Assembly (NCBI GenBank): GCA_002479485.1
Contig: DLNM01000033.1
Location: forward strand, 1 to 36,621
Length of the DNA stretch: 36,621 nt
Direction: 5' to 3'
Source of the DNA: Firmicutes bacterium UBA7510
GTDB lineage: Bacteria; Bacillota; Clostridia; Tissierellales; Sedimentibacteraceae
Under the pieces are notes generated by a model. The model made no database searches. It was given only the letters and a program-made list of their open reading frames with translations, and was not told where the DNA came from. The translations under genes and the position numbers were made by a program. Positions 1 to 8,984 of this stretch are shown here, in pieces. How positions within the stretch are numbered: position 1 is the stretch's first letter; each line of letters starts with the position of its first letter.

Positions 1-56
1 ATTTGCGACATAATGATTAATATTGTCAAAATATAATTTAAGTAATAAATAGTAAG

Positions 57-94
57 TATAAAGCATATATAAATATATATATAAAGCATATATA
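57..94. repeat. 15-bp direct repeat upstream of opp operon
   Basis: The 15-mer TATAAAGCATATATA occurs at 57-71 and again at 80-94, a spacing of 23 bases, in the extremely AT-rich stretch before the oppA promoter. It may be a regulator site or merely low-complexity sequence. The rest of 1-180 shows no gene. Confidence 0.4.
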
Positions 95-181
95 CCTATA
101 TTACAAAATATAATATATAAATTAACCTATTTAAATTAATTAAGTATAATATGTATAAAAAGAACTATATATGAATATCTA

Positions 182-210
182 TTGACAAAAGATAAAAATG
201 TATATAAGAT
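182..210 (+). promoter_or_regulatory. Putative sigma-A promoter of opp operon
   Basis: A perfect -35 TTGACA at 182-187 is followed after 17 bases by TAAGAT at 205-210. This leaves a leader of about 85 nt before oppA, which holds a small hairpin (CTTCCAT/ATGGAGG, about 232-248). Confidence 0.6.
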
Positions 211-301
211 TTTTTGTAATAGTTTATATCTTCCATTTTATTATGGAGGGTTAAATATAAAAATGCGTCTATAACGCAAAATATTTTATATGGGGGTTAT
301 T

Positions 302-2659
302 ATGGGAAATAAGAAGTTATTTAGAGTGCTTAAAAAATCACTCGTGCTTATGTTGGTACTTAGCTTAATGCTTGTAAGCTTTGGATGCAACAAAGACAAA
401 AATGTTCCGAGTAGTGGAACATCTGACCAAACAGATCAGCAAAAACCTGATGTAAAACCAGTAGAACCAGCTATATATACTTATAATGAATATTTGGCAG
501 GTTCTCCAAAAACATGGAATCCACATGAATGGGAAACAAGTACAGATAGCTACATTATGGGATATACACAAATTGGATTATATGATTTTAAACTTAACGA
601 GGCTAGGGATGCTTATGAAATAGTTCCTGAAATGGCTGCTGAATTCCCAGTAGATATAACTACAGAATATGCAGGAAATACTGATTTTGGCGTTCCAGCT
701 GATGCTAAAACAGGATATGCTTTTAAAATTAAGTTAAATGAGAAGGCTGTTTGGGAAAACGGAGATATTATAAATGCTGACTCATACATATACTCAATGC
801 AACAAATTTTAAATCCAGAAATTAAAAACTATCGTGCAAGTTCATATTATTCAGGTACCATGACTATTTCAAATTCAGAAGCATATTATAAGCAAAATTC
901 TCCTATTTATACTAATATAACTGTAGATGGAGCATATCGTCAGGTAGAAGATAAGGATATGAAATTTAGCTTAACTAAAGAAGTAGTTTTCTTTGGTGAT
1001 TCAGCTAAATCCTACTATGAAGGTGGTAGTACTGCAGAGTTTACAGATGCTGCAGGAAATGATTTATATAAAAAATACTCTGAAAAAGATTATTATGATT
1101 TGACTGATGAGGCTAAAAAAGATTTATTAACAATAGCTGCAGCTTTTGGAGACAGTAATCAAGAAGCATATAAAGAATTTTGCTTTACATTTGACGGATT
1201 AAGTCCAGCTGTAGATTGGTCAAAGGTTGGCTTAATAAAAACAGGAGATTATGAAATTACTCTTGTTCTAAGCAAACCAATAACAGATTTTTATTTAAAA
1301 TATAATTTATCAAGTAACTGGTTAGTTCATGAAAAAACATATGAAGCTAACAAAAAACAAACTGGAGATATTATAAAAACATCATATGGTACAGCGGTTG
1401 AAAATACAATATCTTACGGACCATATAAGTTGACTGAGTATCAAACTGATAAACAAATAACAATGGCTAAAAATGAAAATTGGTATGGTTATTCAGATGG
1501 AAAACATGAAGGACAATTCCAGACAACAAATATAAATTGTCAAATAGTACCAACTCAAGCTACTGCATTGCAGCTGTTCTTACAAGGAAAGCTTGACACA
1601 GTTTCTTTAGTTGCTGCTGATATGGATGCATATAGAACAAGTGACTATATTCTATATACACCACAGTCATATACAACTAAATTCACGTTTAATACTGATA
1701 AAGCTGCCCTTAAGAATCGTGAAGTAGCTGGAGTTAATAAAACTATACTATCCTATAAAGATTTTAGAAAAGCAATCTCACTTGCTGTAAATAGAGCAGA
1801 ATTTGCAGCACAATGTACTGCAACACACTCAGCAGGTTTTGGATTATTTAACTACAACTATGTATATAAACCAGAAACAGGTGATTTATATCGTAATTCT
1901 AAGCAAGCTCAAGATGTATTATGTAAATTATATGGTGTTGATAGTGAAGAAGATATCACTGGTTATGATAAGGAACAAGCTGCGAAACTATTTACAGATG
2001 CATATAATGCTGCTTTAGCTGCTGGAGATATTAAGGCTGCAGACAAGGTAGAATTAGAATTTTTAGTATTTAACTCTGACGAAACTTATGTTAAAATAAT
2101 TAACTTTGTTCAAGAGGCAATAAATGTAGCAACAGTTGGAACACCATTAGAAGGAAAAATTATATTAAAGATGACTCCTGATGAAGATTATTACGATCAT
2201 GCACAACAAGGTTTATTTGAAATGATAATGTCAACTTGGGGCGGTTCATCAATGGATCCATATGGAATAGTTGAATGTTATTGTGATGAAGAGACAATGT
2301 TTGAATATGGATTTAAACCAAAATCCGAAGAGCTAACTATTGAAGTTAATGGTCAAGCAATAACAAAAACATTCTATGATTGGTATCAAGCTTTAGTAAA
2401 TGGTGAATATGCAGCAGCAGATGCTGATACAAGATTAGTTGTGCTTGCAGGTATAGAACTTGGTATACTTGAAACTTATAACTGTACTCCAATGTATTAT
2501 CGTACTGCTACATCATTAGAATCACAAAAAGTTAATCAAGGTGCAGAGGAGTATGTACAAATTGTAGCATTTGGTGGAGTACGTCATTTGACATATAACT
2601 ATACAGATGCTGAGTGGGAAGAGTATTGTAAGAGTCAAAATAATCAATTAACTTACTAA
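302..2659 (+). CDS. oppA: Oligopeptide ABC transporter, substrate-binding lipoprotein
   Basis: Captures peptides outside the membrane and hands them to OppBC. The protein starts with a lipoprotein signal: basic MGNKKLFRVLKK, a hydrophobic core, then a lipobox ending in Cys29 (SFGC). The body is a family 5 solute-binding protein (SBP_bac_5): an N-terminal lobe beginning with the NPHEWE region, and later the typical 'DFRKAISLAVNRAEFA' helix. At 785 residues it is clearly longer than the usual 530-600. I chose ATG 302 because GGGGG at 292-296 is a good ribosome binding site for it; the in-frame ATG at 290 would lie on that site. It is the first gene of a five-gene operon and is followed by a stem-loop, as often seen where the binding protein is made in excess. 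Family assignment is firm; peptide specificity is inferred from the operon. Confidence 0.9.
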   Translation: MGNKKLFRVLKKSLVLMLVLSLMLVSFGCNKDKNVPSSGTSDQTDQQKPDVKPVEPAIYTYNEYLAGSPKTWNPHEWETSTDSYIMGYTQIGLYDFKLNEARDAYEIVPEMAAEFPVDITTEYAGNTDFGVPADAKTGYAFKIKLNEKAVWENGDIINADSYIYSMQQILNPEIKNYRASSYYSGTMTISNSEAYYKQNSPIYTNITVDGAYRQVEDKDMKFSLTKEVVFFGDSAKSYYEGGSTAEFTDAAGNDLYKKYSEKDYYDLTDEAKKDLLTIAAAFGDSNQEAYKEFCFTFDGLSPAVDWSKVGLIKTGDYEITLVLSKPITDFYLKYNLSSNWLVHEKTYEANKKQTGDIIKTSYGTAVENTISYGPYKLTEYQTDKQITMAKNENWYGYSDGKHEGQFQTTNINCQIVPTQATALQLFLQGKLDTVSLVAADMDAYRTSDYILYTPQSYTTKFTFNTDKAALKNREVAGVNKTILSYKDFRKAISLAVNRAEFAAQCTATHSAGFGLFNYNYVYKPETGDLYRNSKQAQDVLCKLYGVDSEEDITGYDKEQAAKLFTDAYNAALAAGDIKAADKVELEFLVFNSDETYVKIINFVQEAINVATVGTPLEGKIILKMTPDEDYYDHAQQGLFEMIMSTWGGSSMDPYGIVECYCDEETMFEYGFKPKSEELTIEVNGQAITKTFYDWYQALVNGEYAAADADTRLVVLAGIELGILETYNCTPMYYRTATSLESQKVNQGAEEYVQIVAFGGVRHLTYNYTDAEWEEYCKSQNNQLTY

Positions 2660-2690
2660 TATAAATATTTGATAATTAAAAAATATTAAG

Positions 2691-2750
2691 CCACAAAGAA
2701 CACGAAGAAACCACTTGTGCGAATCTTTGTGTCCTTTGTGGTAATTTTTT
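2691..2750 (+). terminator. Stem-loop between oppA and oppB (attenuator)
   Basis: CCACAAAGAACACGAAGA (2691-2708) pairs with the segment at 2724-2741 over 18 positions, two of them G-U wobbles, around a 15-nt loop, and a short T-run (2745-2750) follows. It probably stabilises or partly terminates the oppA transcript. A second AT-only palindrome, ATATACTAA/TTAGTATAT, lies at 2751-2780. Confidence 0.65.
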
Positions 2751-2822
2751 ATATACTAATAAGTATTTCTTTTAGTATATAAAAAAGGGGATTGTAAAGT
2801 TAAATAGTTAGGAGAGGGTATT

Positions 2823-3794
2823 ATGGGCAAATATATTTTACAAAGATTAGTTTTAATGTTTATAACATTGTTTATTATAATGACAATATGCTTTGTTATG
2901 ATTCGTATGCTACCTAACCAAATTCCTCCAGCTCAAGGAGATTTTGGCGCAGCAGTAAAAGCAATGAGAGAGGCATGGGGTTACAATAAGCCTGTATTAA
3001 CTCAATATGGCATATTTTTAAAAAATGTTTTTACTAAGTGGGACTGGGGATTTTGTACAACAGTTGGTACTTATTTAGAACCAGTTACAAAATATTTATC
3101 AAATAAGCTACCAATTACAGTAATTCTTAATGTATATACTATGTTAATAAGTGTTCCATTAGGTATAGCCTTTGGTGTATACGCAGCACTTAGAAAAAAT
3201 AAATGGCAGGATCAATTTATTTCAGTAGTAATAATGCTATTTATATCAGTACCATCATTCGTTTATGCATTTATAGTGCAATACTATATGGGCTTTAAAG
3301 CTGGTTGGTTTCCACTTGTACTTAAATCAGGTACAAACTGGTTTACGTGGTCAATGTTTCATTCCATGGTTTTGCCTATTATGGCACTATCCTTTGGTAT
3401 AGTAGCTGGATTTATGCGTTTTACAAGAGCAGAGCTTACAGAGACCTTAACAAGTGAATATATGCTTTTAGCTAGAACTAAAGGATTAACAAGAAGACAG
3501 GCTACAATGAGACATGCTTTTCGTAATTCCTTAGTACCTATTTTACCAATGATTATAGCCGAGTTTATGGGAATTCTTATGGGTTCCTTAATTATAGAAA
3601 GAATTTTCGCTATTCCAGGTATTGGTAATGTATACATTCAATCTTATAACTTAAGAGACTATAGTGTATTTATGACAATAAGTATGTTTTATTTAGCTAT
3701 AGGATTAGTAACAGGTATTTTAATAGATATTAGTTATGGTTTAGTAGATCCACGTATTAGAATGGGAGGGGGAAAAACAAATGAGCTTAGTTGA
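2823..3794 (+). CDS. oppB: Oligopeptide ABC transporter permease OppB
   Basis: Inner-membrane channel subunit of the importer, 323 residues, the usual length. The N-terminus 'KYILQRLVLMFITLFIIMTI' is the typical first membrane helix of DppB/OppB permeases. About six hydrophobic segments follow. The cytoplasmic EAA loop that contacts the ATPases is visible as 'EYMLLARTKGLTRRQATMRH' (about residues 210-230). GGAGAGG lies 5 bases before the ATG. Its end overlaps the start of oppC by 14 bases, so the two permeases are probably translated together. No anomalies. Confidence 0.93.
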   Translation: MGKYILQRLVLMFITLFIIMTICFVMIRMLPNQIPPAQGDFGAAVKAMREAWGYNKPVLTQYGIFLKNVFTKWDWGFCTTVGTYLEPVTKYLSNKLPITVILNVYTMLISVPLGIAFGVYAALRKNKWQDQFISVVIMLFISVPSFVYAFIVQYYMGFKAGWFPLVLKSGTNWFTWSMFHSMVLPIMALSFGIVAGFMRFTRAELTETLTSEYMLLARTKGLTRRQATMRHAFRNSLVPILPMIIAEFMGILMGSLIIERIFAIPGIGNVYIQSYNLRDYSVFMTISMFYLAIGLVTGILIDISYGLVDPRIRMGGGKTNELS

Positions 3795-5250
3795 TATAAA
3801 TAATATTCCAGATGAAAAATTTGTTTTAGTTCAGCAAGATGCTTCAATACATGATTTAAAGCTTGAAACAAAGCCTATAGGATATTTTAAGGATGCTTTA
3901 ATACGATTTAAAAGAAATAAAGGCTCAGTTGCCGGTGCTTACATAATTGGTTTATTATTATTATTTGCTATTCTTGTTCCTATCTTTTCTAAATTTGATA
4001 TGAAATATACAGATGGCTTTTATACATATACATTGCCAAAAAGTGAGCTATTATCTAAAATTGGCATAATGACAGGACACTCTGATTATACTTATAACCA
4101 ACAAAGCTTTGATTATTTTAATTCTATTCCAGGAGCTGTAGTTAAGATAAACAAAGTTTTTGAGGACAATACGAAAAATAAAGCTATAACTTATTATGAT
4201 GTAATCATTGATTCATATATGAAAACTGGTTTTGTATATAAATCACTTTCTGAGACAGAGTATAAGAACATTTTGGCATATGAAAAAGAGACAGGTATTC
4301 AACTTTTATATCCTATGATAGATGTAAAGGAAGTTAAAAATGAAGGATTTAAAAAGGATCCAAATTATTGGTTCAAGCATAATGCAAAGGGTGCAGCTAT
4401 TTATGATGAAAATAATAATTACATAAATATATTTTTGAAAGATGAAAATAGTCCAGATGGTTATGCTTACTATACTACTAAAATGAACGGAACTCAGTAT
4501 CAGGTTAGAGTTTTATACTATGAATATTACAAATATATAAATGGATTTTATCCTTGCTTTTTATTTGGCTCTGATGGTTATGGGCAAGATATCCTTGTTC
4601 GTTTAGCAAATGGTGCGAGATTATCGTTTTTACTTAGCATAGTTGTAGCTTCAATAAATATAATTATAGGCACTATTATAGGAGCAATAGAAGGTTACTA
4701 CGGTGGTAAACTTGACTTAATACTTGAACGTTTTATTGAAATATTAAGCGGTATACCATTTATAGTAGCAGTTGCGCTTTTCCAAATATATTTTGCTAGA
4801 AAGTTTGGGGTAGTGGTTTCATTACTATTTGCTTTTATTCTAAAGGGATGGATTGGTCCAGCTAGTAGAGTTAGATCACAGTTTTACCGTTTTAAAGGTC
4901 AAGAATATGTTTTAGCAGCAAGAACTCTTGGTGCTAATGATAAAAGACTAATTTTTAGACATATACTACCAAATGCATTAGGAACAATAATAACTTCAAC
5001 TATACTAATTATACCTGGTGTTATATTTAGTGAAACAACCTTGTCGTATTTAGGTATAGTTAATTTTCAAACATCAAATGTAACTAGTGTTGGTACATTG
5101 CTTTCTAATGGTCAAACAGCATTGTCAACATTTCCACATGCAATTTTTTATCCATCAATATTTATATCACTTTTAATGATTTCTTTTAACTTATTTGGAA
5201 ATGGATTGAGAGATGCGTTTAACCCATCATTAAGAGGTTCGGAGGAGTAG
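3781..5250 (+). CDS. oppC: Oligopeptide ABC transporter permease OppC with large extracytoplasmic insertion
   Basis: Second channel subunit. The first membrane helix is at about residues 50-70 and the DppC/OppC motif 'FGSDGYGQDILVRLANGAR' at 262-280. Further helices follow, with an EAA loop 'EYVLAARTLGANDKRLIFRH' at 375-394. Normal OppC proteins are about 300 residues; this one has 489. The excess is a soluble stretch at about 71-258, rich in Tyr, Asn and Asp, between the first helix and the FGTD-like motif, so it should lie on the outer face near OppA. The gene overlaps oppB and is followed by oppD after 2 bases. The permease assignment is firm; the role of the insertion is unknown. Confidence 0.92.
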   Translation: MSLVDINNIPDEKFVLVQQDASIHDLKLETKPIGYFKDALIRFKRNKGSVAGAYIIGLLLLFAILVPIFSKFDMKYTDGFYTYTLPKSELLSKIGIMTGHSDYTYNQQSFDYFNSIPGAVVKINKVFEDNTKNKAITYYDVIIDSYMKTGFVYKSLSETEYKNILAYEKETGIQLLYPMIDVKEVKNEGFKKDPNYWFKHNAKGAAIYDENNNYINIFLKDENSPDGYAYYTTKMNGTQYQVRVLYYEYYKYINGFYPCFLFGSDGYGQDILVRLANGARLSFLLSIVVASINIIIGTIIGAIEGYYGGKLDLILERFIEILSGIPFIVAVALFQIYFARKFGVVVSLLFAFILKGWIGPASRVRSQFYRFKGQEYVLAARTLGANDKRLIFRHILPNALGTIITSTILIIPGVIFSETTLSYLGIVNFQTSNVTSVGTLLSNGQTALSTFPHAIFYPSIFISLLMISFNLFGNGLRDAFNPSLRGSEE

Positions 5251-5252
5251 TT

Positions 5253-7322
5253 ATGGAAAAAATATTGGAAATAAATAATCTTAGGGTATCCTTTAGGACA
5301 AATGATGGAACAGTTAAGGCGGTAAGAAACATTAGTCTTGATTTAAATAAAGGTGAAACATTAGCAATAGTAGGTGAGTCAGGTTCTGGTAAATCTGTAA
5401 CTGCAAAAGCGGTTTTAGGTATTTTAGCTCCTAACAGCATAATTGAAAGTGGAGAAATAATATATGATGGAAAGGACTTACTAAAAATTACAGAAGATGA
5501 TTTTCATGACTATAGGGGCAGTAAGCTATCAATGATATTTCAAGATCCAATGTCAAGTCTAAATCCAATAATGAGGATTGGAAAGCAATTAACTGAGGCC
5601 ATGATACTAAATGGTAAAGCTAATCAAAGAACAGCTAAAAAAGAATTTAACAGTAAAATAAAGCTGCTAAATTCGAACATAAATAAAGCTTTAAATGGTA
5701 ATTATGATGATAAAATTAAAGCATTTAATAATTACATTAATAAATGCATTAAGTTAGAAAAAAAATATAACACTGCACATCAAAATGCATTAAATGCTAG
5801 GCAAGAAATAGAGGATTTGTTAATTGATATAATAGGTGGAAAACCTAGGGAAATAAAAGAGCAAATAAAATATCTATTGATTGAACTAAAAAAGGTTTAT
5901 AATCCTTATGTTGTAAAAAAAGATTCAAGCATTTTACCTTCAAAGATAGTAGATTTATCTAAGAAAATAAAAAAATACAAAAATGCTCAGGAGTCCGATG
6001 CTATAATAAAACTATTGAAGGAAATAAAAAATATACTAGATAAAGAATTACTTACTTCAAAACCAGATTTTTTCTCAATGGGTATTAATAATGAATTTAT
6101 GCAAGAATTCAAAAAAATTGTAGAAACTGGTATAAGCTTCTCTAATTCTAATTCATTGAAATCAAAAGCAATAGCAGTAAATATTCTTGAGGAATCAGTA
6201 AGGACATTTGAATCTGAGAATCTAGATAAGAAATTATGTGCTATGGAAGCAAAGAAAATGATTGCAGCAGTTGAAAATTCAATTGATAGATTAGAAATTA
6301 AAAAAGATAGTTGTGCCTATACCTTTGGTACTAGTATATTAAGTGCAATTGATACATATTTTAAAGGCATACCATCAAATGCCAAAGAATCTAAGCGATT
6401 TGAAAAAGAATCTGCTAAACTAGCAAAGCTTTCTCTAAAAGGAAAATCTGTACATAAGGCCACTCCAGCTTTGATAGTAGATTTAGAGCTTGTAAAGAAT
6501 AGTATAATTCAAATTATAAAAACAATAATTGATTTATACAAAAAAGAAATTGGTAATAGCGTGAGAAAAGACATTCACGCTGTACAGTCACAAGAAATGA
6601 TTGAATATCTTAAAGCTAAATCATCGGCTAGAGTATATAAGGTGACGGCAAATATGGCTAAAAATAACGCTATTAAGCTAATGAAGGAAGTTGGAATTGC
6701 ACAGCCAAGAAAAAGATTTAAGCAATTTCCATTCCAGTTTTCAGGTGGAATGCGACAACGTATAGTAATTGCAATTGCTCTTTCAGCAAATCCAGATATA
6801 CTTATATGTGATGAACCAACAACAGCTCTAGATGTAACTATTCAAGCACAGATACTTGAATTAATTAATAAATTAAAAGAAGAAAGACAACTATCTATTA
6901 TATTCATAACTCACGATTTAGGAGTTGTAGCAAATATGGCAGATAGAATTGCTGTAATGTATGCTGGAAAGGTAGTTGAATACGGAACTGCCGATGAAAT
7001 ATTCTACGAACCAGCGCATCCGTACACATGGGCGCTTTTGGCATCTATACCTGATTTAGAAACAAGGGAAAAACTTGATGCTATTCCAGGAACACCACCT
7101 AATATGATACATCCACCAGTAGGAGATGCATTTGCAGTTAGAAACAAATACGCACTGCAAATTGACTTTGAGCAGGAACCACCATTATTTGAAATATCAA
7201 AGACACATTATGCAGCAACTTGGCTATTGCATCCAAAAGCGCCAATGGTGAAACCACCAAAAATTGTAACAGATCGTATAGAAGCATTAAGTTATATGGA
7301 GGTGGCTGAAAGTGAAAGTTAA
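5253..7322 (+). CDS. oppD: Oligopeptide ABC transporter ATP-binding protein OppD with about 330-residue insertion
   Basis: ATPase that powers uptake. Walker A GESGSGKS is at 41-48, the Q-loop Gln at 97 (FQDPMSSLNP), signature FSGGM at 496-500, Walker B ILICDEP at 516-522 and the switch His at 554. A C-terminal oligopeptide-transporter extension carries 'AIPGTPPNMIHPP'. Typical OppD is 320-350 residues; this has 689. The extra sequence, about 134-468, sits inside the helical subdomain between the Q-loop and the signature. It is Lys/Glu/Asn-rich, predicted helical, with no recognised domain. All catalytic motifs are intact, so the protein should be active. The last 11 bases overlap oppF. Confidence 0.92.
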   Translation: MEKILEINNLRVSFRTNDGTVKAVRNISLDLNKGETLAIVGESGSGKSVTAKAVLGILAPNSIIESGEIIYDGKDLLKITEDDFHDYRGSKLSMIFQDPMSSLNPIMRIGKQLTEAMILNGKANQRTAKKEFNSKIKLLNSNINKALNGNYDDKIKAFNNYINKCIKLEKKYNTAHQNALNARQEIEDLLIDIIGGKPREIKEQIKYLLIELKKVYNPYVVKKDSSILPSKIVDLSKKIKKYKNAQESDAIIKLLKEIKNILDKELLTSKPDFFSMGINNEFMQEFKKIVETGISFSNSNSLKSKAIAVNILEESVRTFESENLDKKLCAMEAKKMIAAVENSIDRLEIKKDSCAYTFGTSILSAIDTYFKGIPSNAKESKRFEKESAKLAKLSLKGKSVHKATPALIVDLELVKNSIIQIIKTIIDLYKKEIGNSVRKDIHAVQSQEMIEYLKAKSSARVYKVTANMAKNNAIKLMKEVGIAQPRKRFKQFPFQFSGGMRQRIVIAIALSANPDILICDEPTTALDVTIQAQILELINKLKEERQLSIIFITHDLGVVANMADRIAVMYAGKVVEYGTADEIFYEPAHPYTWALLASIPDLETREKLDAIPGTPPNMIHPPVGDAFAVRNKYALQIDFEQEPPLFEISKTHYAATWLLHPKAPMVKPPKIVTDRIEALSYMEVAESES

Positions 7323-8442
7323 TAATAATGAAATTTTATTGAGTGTTGAGAATCTAAAACAATACTTTAAACTTGGAAGAAATTCAGAAGTTAAGGCAAT
7401 TGATGATATAAGTTTTGATATAAAAAGAGGTGAAGTGTTTGGTTTGGTTGGTGAATCTGGATGTGGAAAAACAACAACAGGTCGTTCAATAATCAGATTA
7501 TACAATATAACTTCAGGAAATATTTATTTTAACGGTCAAAGAATATGTGCCGGAATTCGTTCTTATGAGGACTCTATAAAGGAAGCTAAAGTTAATATGA
7601 AAAAAGCTAATTCTGAAGAAAAAGTTAAGCTTCAAAGTTTTATAGATGAACAAAGAGAACTTATTAAAAAGGCAAATTTTGACCATAAAAACTGCGATAA
7701 AATATATGCTGAAAAGCTTCAATCAAAGGGTGCTAAATTAACCTCTAAAATGCAAATGATATTTCAAGATCCTATTGCATCACTAAATCCTCGTATGACT
7801 GTTCGTGAAATTATAGCAGAGGGACTTAGAATTAAGCATGTTAATGATGAGAAGTATATTGATGAAAAAGTTTATGAAATGCTTGATTTAGTTGGTCTAG
7901 TGCCTGAACATGCTGGACGTTATCCTCATGAGTTTAGTGGAGGACAGCGTCAAAGAATAGGAATAGCAAGAGCACTAATAATGGAACCAGATTTAATAAT
8001 TGCTGATGAACCGATTAGCGCACTTGATGTATCTATTAAAGCTCAGGTTATTAATTTACTTAATGATATAAGAGAAAAAATGGGATTAACAATACTTTTT
8101 ATAGCGCATGATTTGTCTGTAGTTAAATATTTCTCAGATAGGATTGCTGTTATGTATTTTGGAAAAATTGTTGAACTAGCAACATCAAAAGAGTTGTTTG
8201 ATAATCCTTTACATCCCTATACTAAATCTTTATTGTCAGCTATACCACATCCTGATCCTCATTATGAGAAAAAAAGAAAAAGGGTGACATACAATCCTAC
8301 ACTTGATCATGATTATTCTGTTGATATGCCAGAACTTAAAGATATAGGAAACGGACACATTGTTTACTGTAATAAAAAAGAATATGATGAATACATTAAT
8401 GAAATTAAAACAAAGAACTTAATGTTAGCTAAAAATTATTAA
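7312..8442 (+). CDS. oppF: Oligopeptide ABC transporter ATP-binding protein OppF
   Basis: Partner ATPase of OppD. Walker A GESGCGKT is at 47-54, Q-loop FQDPIASLNPR from 151, signature FSGGQ at 208-212, Walker B IIADEP at about 229-234 and switch His at 266. A charged segment of about 60 residues (82-143) between the Walker A strand and the Q-loop is extra compared with ordinary OppF; it is a smaller counterpart of the insertion in OppD. It starts with GTG at 7312, seven bases after GGAGGTGG, inside the end of oppD. A strong terminator follows, closing the operon. Confidence 0.92.
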   Translation: MKVNNNEILLSVENLKQYFKLGRNSEVKAIDDISFDIKRGEVFGLVGESGCGKTTTGRSIIRLYNITSGNIYFNGQRICAGIRSYEDSIKEAKVNMKKANSEEKVKLQSFIDEQRELIKKANFDHKNCDKIYAEKLQSKGAKLTSKMQMIFQDPIASLNPRMTVREIIAEGLRIKHVNDEKYIDEKVYEMLDLVGLVPEHAGRYPHEFSGGQRQRIGIARALIMEPDLIIADEPISALDVSIKAQVINLLNDIREKMGLTILFIAHDLSVVKYFSDRIAVMYFGKIVELATSKELFDNPLHPYTKSLLSAIPHPDPHYEKKRKRVTYNPTLDHDYSVDMPELKDIGNGHIVYCNKKEYDEYINEIKTKNLMLAKNY

Positions 8443-8450
8443 AAGCTAGA

Positions 8451-8489
8451 ATATCATTTGGTTGTTTAATACAGCCAAATGATATTTTT
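8451..8489 (+). terminator. Rho-independent terminator after oppF
   Basis: ATATCATTTGGTTGT pairs with ACAGCCAAATGATAT (15 bp, one G-U) around a 5-nt loop and is followed by a run of T at 8485-8489. Confidence 0.85.
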
Positions 8490-8506
8490 AAAAGGGAGTA
8501 TAGCAA

Positions 8507-8899
8507 ATGAGAAATAAGTACATAAAATATATAATTGTAACTGTAATCGGTATTTTAATATCTTTATCTATATTTTCTTATAGAAATTTGCTTAATGCAA
8601 ATAATATTAGAGATATTGCTTATATATTAAGTGATGGCTTTTTGCTTCCAGGTGTGTTAATTTTAGGAGCAGGATTGTTATTGCTAGTTAGCAATGGTGG
8701 AATGTTTGACATATTTACATATAGCTTTAAGAAAATGCGTACAAAAAAGCTTTATGGAGAAAAAAGATCTTCAGCCTATAATTCTTATTATGATTATAGA
8801 ATGAGTAAAGAAAAAGTTCCATTTGGATTTTTATTGATTGTTGGTGGAATTTTTTTTTCTTTATCGGTTATATTTAATATAATGTTTTTTTATGTATAA
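8507..8899 (+). CDS. DUF3899-type membrane protein
   Basis: A 130-residue membrane protein of unknown function. Three hydrophobic segments are visible: about residues 7-25, 44-62 and 105-128. Between the second and third lies a basic, Tyr-rich cytoplasmic loop (KKMRTKKLYGEKRSS...YYDYRMSKEKVP). Length and the pattern 'SDGFLLPGVLILGAGLLLLVSNGGMFD' match the DUF3899 family of Firmicutes as I remember it. GGGAG lies 9 bases before the ATG. It stands between the opp terminator and the asnS promoter, so it is either a single-gene unit or weak read-through from opp. I see nothing that ties it functionally to either neighbour. Confidence 0.7.
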   Translation: MRNKYIKYIIVTVIGILISLSIFSYRNLLNANNIRDIAYILSDGFLLPGVLILGAGLLLLVSNGGMFDIFTYSFKKMRTKKLYGEKRSSAYNSYYDYRMSKEKVPFGFLLIVGGIFFSLSVIFNIMFFYV

Positions 8900-8902
8900 A
8901 AA

Positions 8903-8933
8903 AACTGTTTTTATTATATGTAAAAAAACAGTT
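8903..8933. terminator. Inverted repeat behind the DUF3899 gene
   Basis: AACTGTTTTT (8903-8912) and AAAAACAGTT (8924-8933) form a perfect 10-bp stem. On the + strand it lacks a T-run after it, so termination is uncertain. It lies directly against the asnS -35 box. Confidence 0.45.
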
Positions 8934-8960
8934 GCAAAATTATAATAGATGGATTATAAT
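8932..8960 (+). promoter_or_regulatory. Putative asnS promoter
   Basis: TTGCAA at 8932-8937, a 17-base spacer, then a perfect TATAAT at 8955-8960. Transcription would begin near 8967, just ahead of the T-box leader. Confidence 0.65.
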
Positions 8961-8984
8961 TGTTAAAAGTTATATATTGTAAAC

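Noticed and set aside
1803..2018. 71-codon open frame within oppA in another frame
   Set aside because: No ribosome binding site and no domain; oppA reads through with intact family features.
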